A DNA stretch of 64,000 nt from contig JAQFVV010006837.1 in assembly GCA_028023455.1 (NCBI GenBank), positions 64,001 through 128,000 on the forward strand, written 5' to 3'. This DNA comes from Epiperipatus broadwayi (taxonomy: Eukaryota; Onychophora; Udeonychophora; Euonychophora; Peripatidae). The notes below the pieces were generated by a model. It had not been told where the DNA came from and ran no database searches. It saw only the letters and a list, made by a program, of their open reading frames with translations. Positions 61,926-64,000 of this stretch are shown one piece after another (position 1 is the stretch's first letter; each line of letters opens with the position of its first letter). The position numbers and the translations under genes were made by a program.

Positions 61926-63494
61926 TATGTTTCTTCTGAAATGCTGGAGTTTCACTTTATAGTTTTTTTCTTTCTGACTCTCTGCTCTTATTCATGGAAT
62001 ACTCAATTATCTCTATTAATGTGAAGAAAATACTTATACACAGTTTAAATATAAAATGTAATAATACTTTTGGTACTGAGTATAGTTTGCTGCAAAGAAC
62101 ATTAGTTTTTTTAATTGATTTGAAGGTCAATAGTTTTTTGGTTTCATTAGATATTCTTTTTGAGTAATGAATCATACCTCTTATTTTACTGTTGTGAGTG
62201 TTTCTCTCTTTACATATAACTTTAACCACACTTGGAAATGTATCTGTGATTTTGAACTGCGCTAGTTTAAGAAACTATTATGATGATCATTATTTTTCTA
62301 TTATTGTATTTTTATGTTAAACAGTAAATGGTCCTCATTCAAATATAAACATCAATCCATGCATATTGTTAACAAATGTTGTAAATGTAAATGATATTAA
62401 AGTAAATTAAAACTTAGAAGAAAAAAAATAGATATTATATGTTGTTTGATTATCACTATTGCCATCTGAATAAAAATTAAATGGTAATCAAAATAAAAGA
62501 TATATCATTTGTTCTATATAAAATGACTGATTTATTTGAAATTTATTTTTCTTTCTCTTTTCAATACAAGGTCATTGTGCAATGCTTGATACTGTGAATT
62601 TATTTATATAATATATATTTTTTGTTTTGTGAATATTCAAATTTATGATTACTTGCATAGGCCACAACTATTTGCTACATTGTTTAATTTTGAGAGTTCT
62701 GGTATACCCACGAATAGCATATAACCATTCATCTAGAAATATGAGTTGGATTAAATAAAATTCTCTTTGCTTCCAATTTATATTTTGATGAGTAATCAAG
62801 TTTCACTAGTCATGTTAAATGCTGAAAGTAAATCAATTAAGATCAGAGAGATTGTGGCATCAAATATGTTCTTTTACTAATGAGCTTAGTTTTTATAATT
62901 GTACAAGATCCAAAATCTAGTCCATTACCAAACTAACTGTTAATAGAATCAGATACACATAATTGGGAAAATTATCTATTCTTTATTTCTTAGGAAAATA
63001 AAGCATCCATTTTGTAGTGATAATTTATAGGGCTAGGATTTAAAGCAGTAGCTTGCCCTCTTTCTCTTCAATTCAATCTCATGGTAAATTAACCTGGAAC
63101 ATGTATTTCTTCACAGTTTATTGTTATAATTTGAAAAATGTAATTCTTCAAGTGAGTCAACATCTATCATCATCATTCTTTGTTACCTATGCATATTTTA
63201 TATTTAGCTAGTTGGATAGGTATCATTACAATATATATATATATATTGAATTGGTATTTGTATAAGTATACATGTTAAATTTGATGTGTGAGTATGCACA
63301 TAATACAACACATCTGTAATTTAAAGATACACAAGACAATGTAAAATAAATGATGGCATAAACTCAAAAGTTAGCACCTACATTTGAGGGCTATAAATCT
63401 GTTAGACTTCGTTTCTAAACATAAGAATAATGAGAATGAACCATCAAAAATATAAAATAATTCTTGTGGAATTTTTAAAAAAAAAAAAACATCC
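61926..63494. other. AT-rich, nothing recognised
   Basis: A (TA)n run near 63230-63247 and an A13-14 run near 63478-63489. No supported gene. Confidence 0.5.
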
Positions 63495-63615
63495 AAAATC
63501 CATACAATAGTCAAGCATTGGTGGCCGAGCGGTTAGCACAGCCGCCTCACAAGCAGTTGTCCCGGGATTCGCTTCCCGGCCGACGCTTTGACGCATTATA
63601 AAAATCCATTCAATA
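63495..63615 (+). mobile_element. tRNA-like SINE, copy 4
   Basis: The body at 63515-63586 is GCATTGGTGGCCGAGCGGTT...CCCGGCCGACGC, the shortest and most tRNA-like copy, with D-arm-like GCCGAGCGGTTAGC and T-arm-like CGGGATTCGCTTCCCG. The target duplication is AAAATCCATACAATA (63495-63509) and AAAATCCATTCAATA (63601-63615), 14/15. The anticodon loop is not clear. Parent tRNA type uncertain (Gly-like ends, Ser/Leu-like D arm). Confidence 0.8.
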
Positions 63616-64000
63616 AAACATTTAAACAAAGCTGATCTTTTTTAAAAAAGAAAATAATGACGACAATAAAGAAAAGTACAACATGAGTCATAATATTATC
63701 TTAAAAATAATAAACAATAAATATTTATCACATAGTTATATATGTTTTTTGTGTGTCTTTACATAAATATAGATGTTTGTGTCTAAAAAAATTGATACTA
63801 TTAAACAAATATTCAACTATTAAAATTTGAAATGAGATATTTATGTAATTAATAAAATATTATCTTTAGAAAAACATCTGAATAATAAGAGAAGAGTTTT
63901 AATGAATTGAATGAAAGAGTATGATTAAATTAGATGAAAAAATAAAACAAACATTGAAGAATGGTGGTTTTATTCTTTTACTACTGTCTGTTATCAACAA
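63616..64000. other. AT-rich, nothing recognised
   Basis: No feature supported to the window end. Confidence 0.5.

Overview
This is a very AT-rich (roughly three-quarters A+T by eye) nuclear window from a eukaryote, most likely an animal. It holds no intact host gene that I can support. There are no long ORFs, and every recognisable protein-like stretch is a broken transposable element. The piggyBac, hAT, LINE, Penelope-like and tRNA-SINE mix fits a metazoan. I cannot name the phylum.

Layout. 1-0.85 kb: decayed piggyBac-type transposase. 0.9-3.05 kb: diverged tandem array (~114 bp period), interrupted by a 0.94 kb TIR element with a TGTA target duplication. 3.05-3.53 kb: minus-strand sequence sharing a short block with the transposase. 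6.4 kb: hairpin element. 8.2-8.6 kb: TIR element carrying a damaged hammerhead ribozyme. 12.7-14.8 kb: long solo LTR (minus), followed by a 320 bp palindrome. 22.3 kb: tRNA-like SINE. 23.5-28.8 kb: composite of a 1.35 kb direct repeat flanking a second copy of the long LTR (plus), a tRNA-Lys-type primer binding site and an inverted LTR end. 30-33.4 kb: nested inverted and direct repeats. 34.3 kb: unclassified dispersed repeat, with a second copy at 61.5 kb. 36.1 and 42.3 kb: SINEs. 39.7-40.2 kb: second copy of a long-TIR MITE first seen at 32.0-32.5 kb. 43.0-43.9 kb: tandem dimer of the 8.2 kb element. Its right unit has a nearly complete type I hammerhead ribozyme, and its left unit is garbled into G-runs. 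44.1-47.9 kb: decayed non-LTR retrotransposon with endonuclease, RT and zinc-knuckle remnants. 53.1-55.2 kb: hammerhead-like relic, a hAT MITE with a perfect 8 bp target duplication, and a Penelope-like GIY-YIG relic. 58-60 kb: low-confidence element remnants. 63.5 kb: SINE.

Main point. The most interesting signal is RNA-based. A small repeat family (copies at 8.2 and 43.0-43.9 kb, relic at 53.2 kb) carries a hammerhead self-cleaving motif. In the best copy every core nucleotide is present, and stem I is extended by covarying pairs. A tandem dimer with one ribozyme per unit is what metazoan retrozymes and Penelope-like elements look like. A GIY-YIG relic lies 1.4 kb downstream of the relic copy. 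All calls come from reading the sequence; no alignment or folding program was run.
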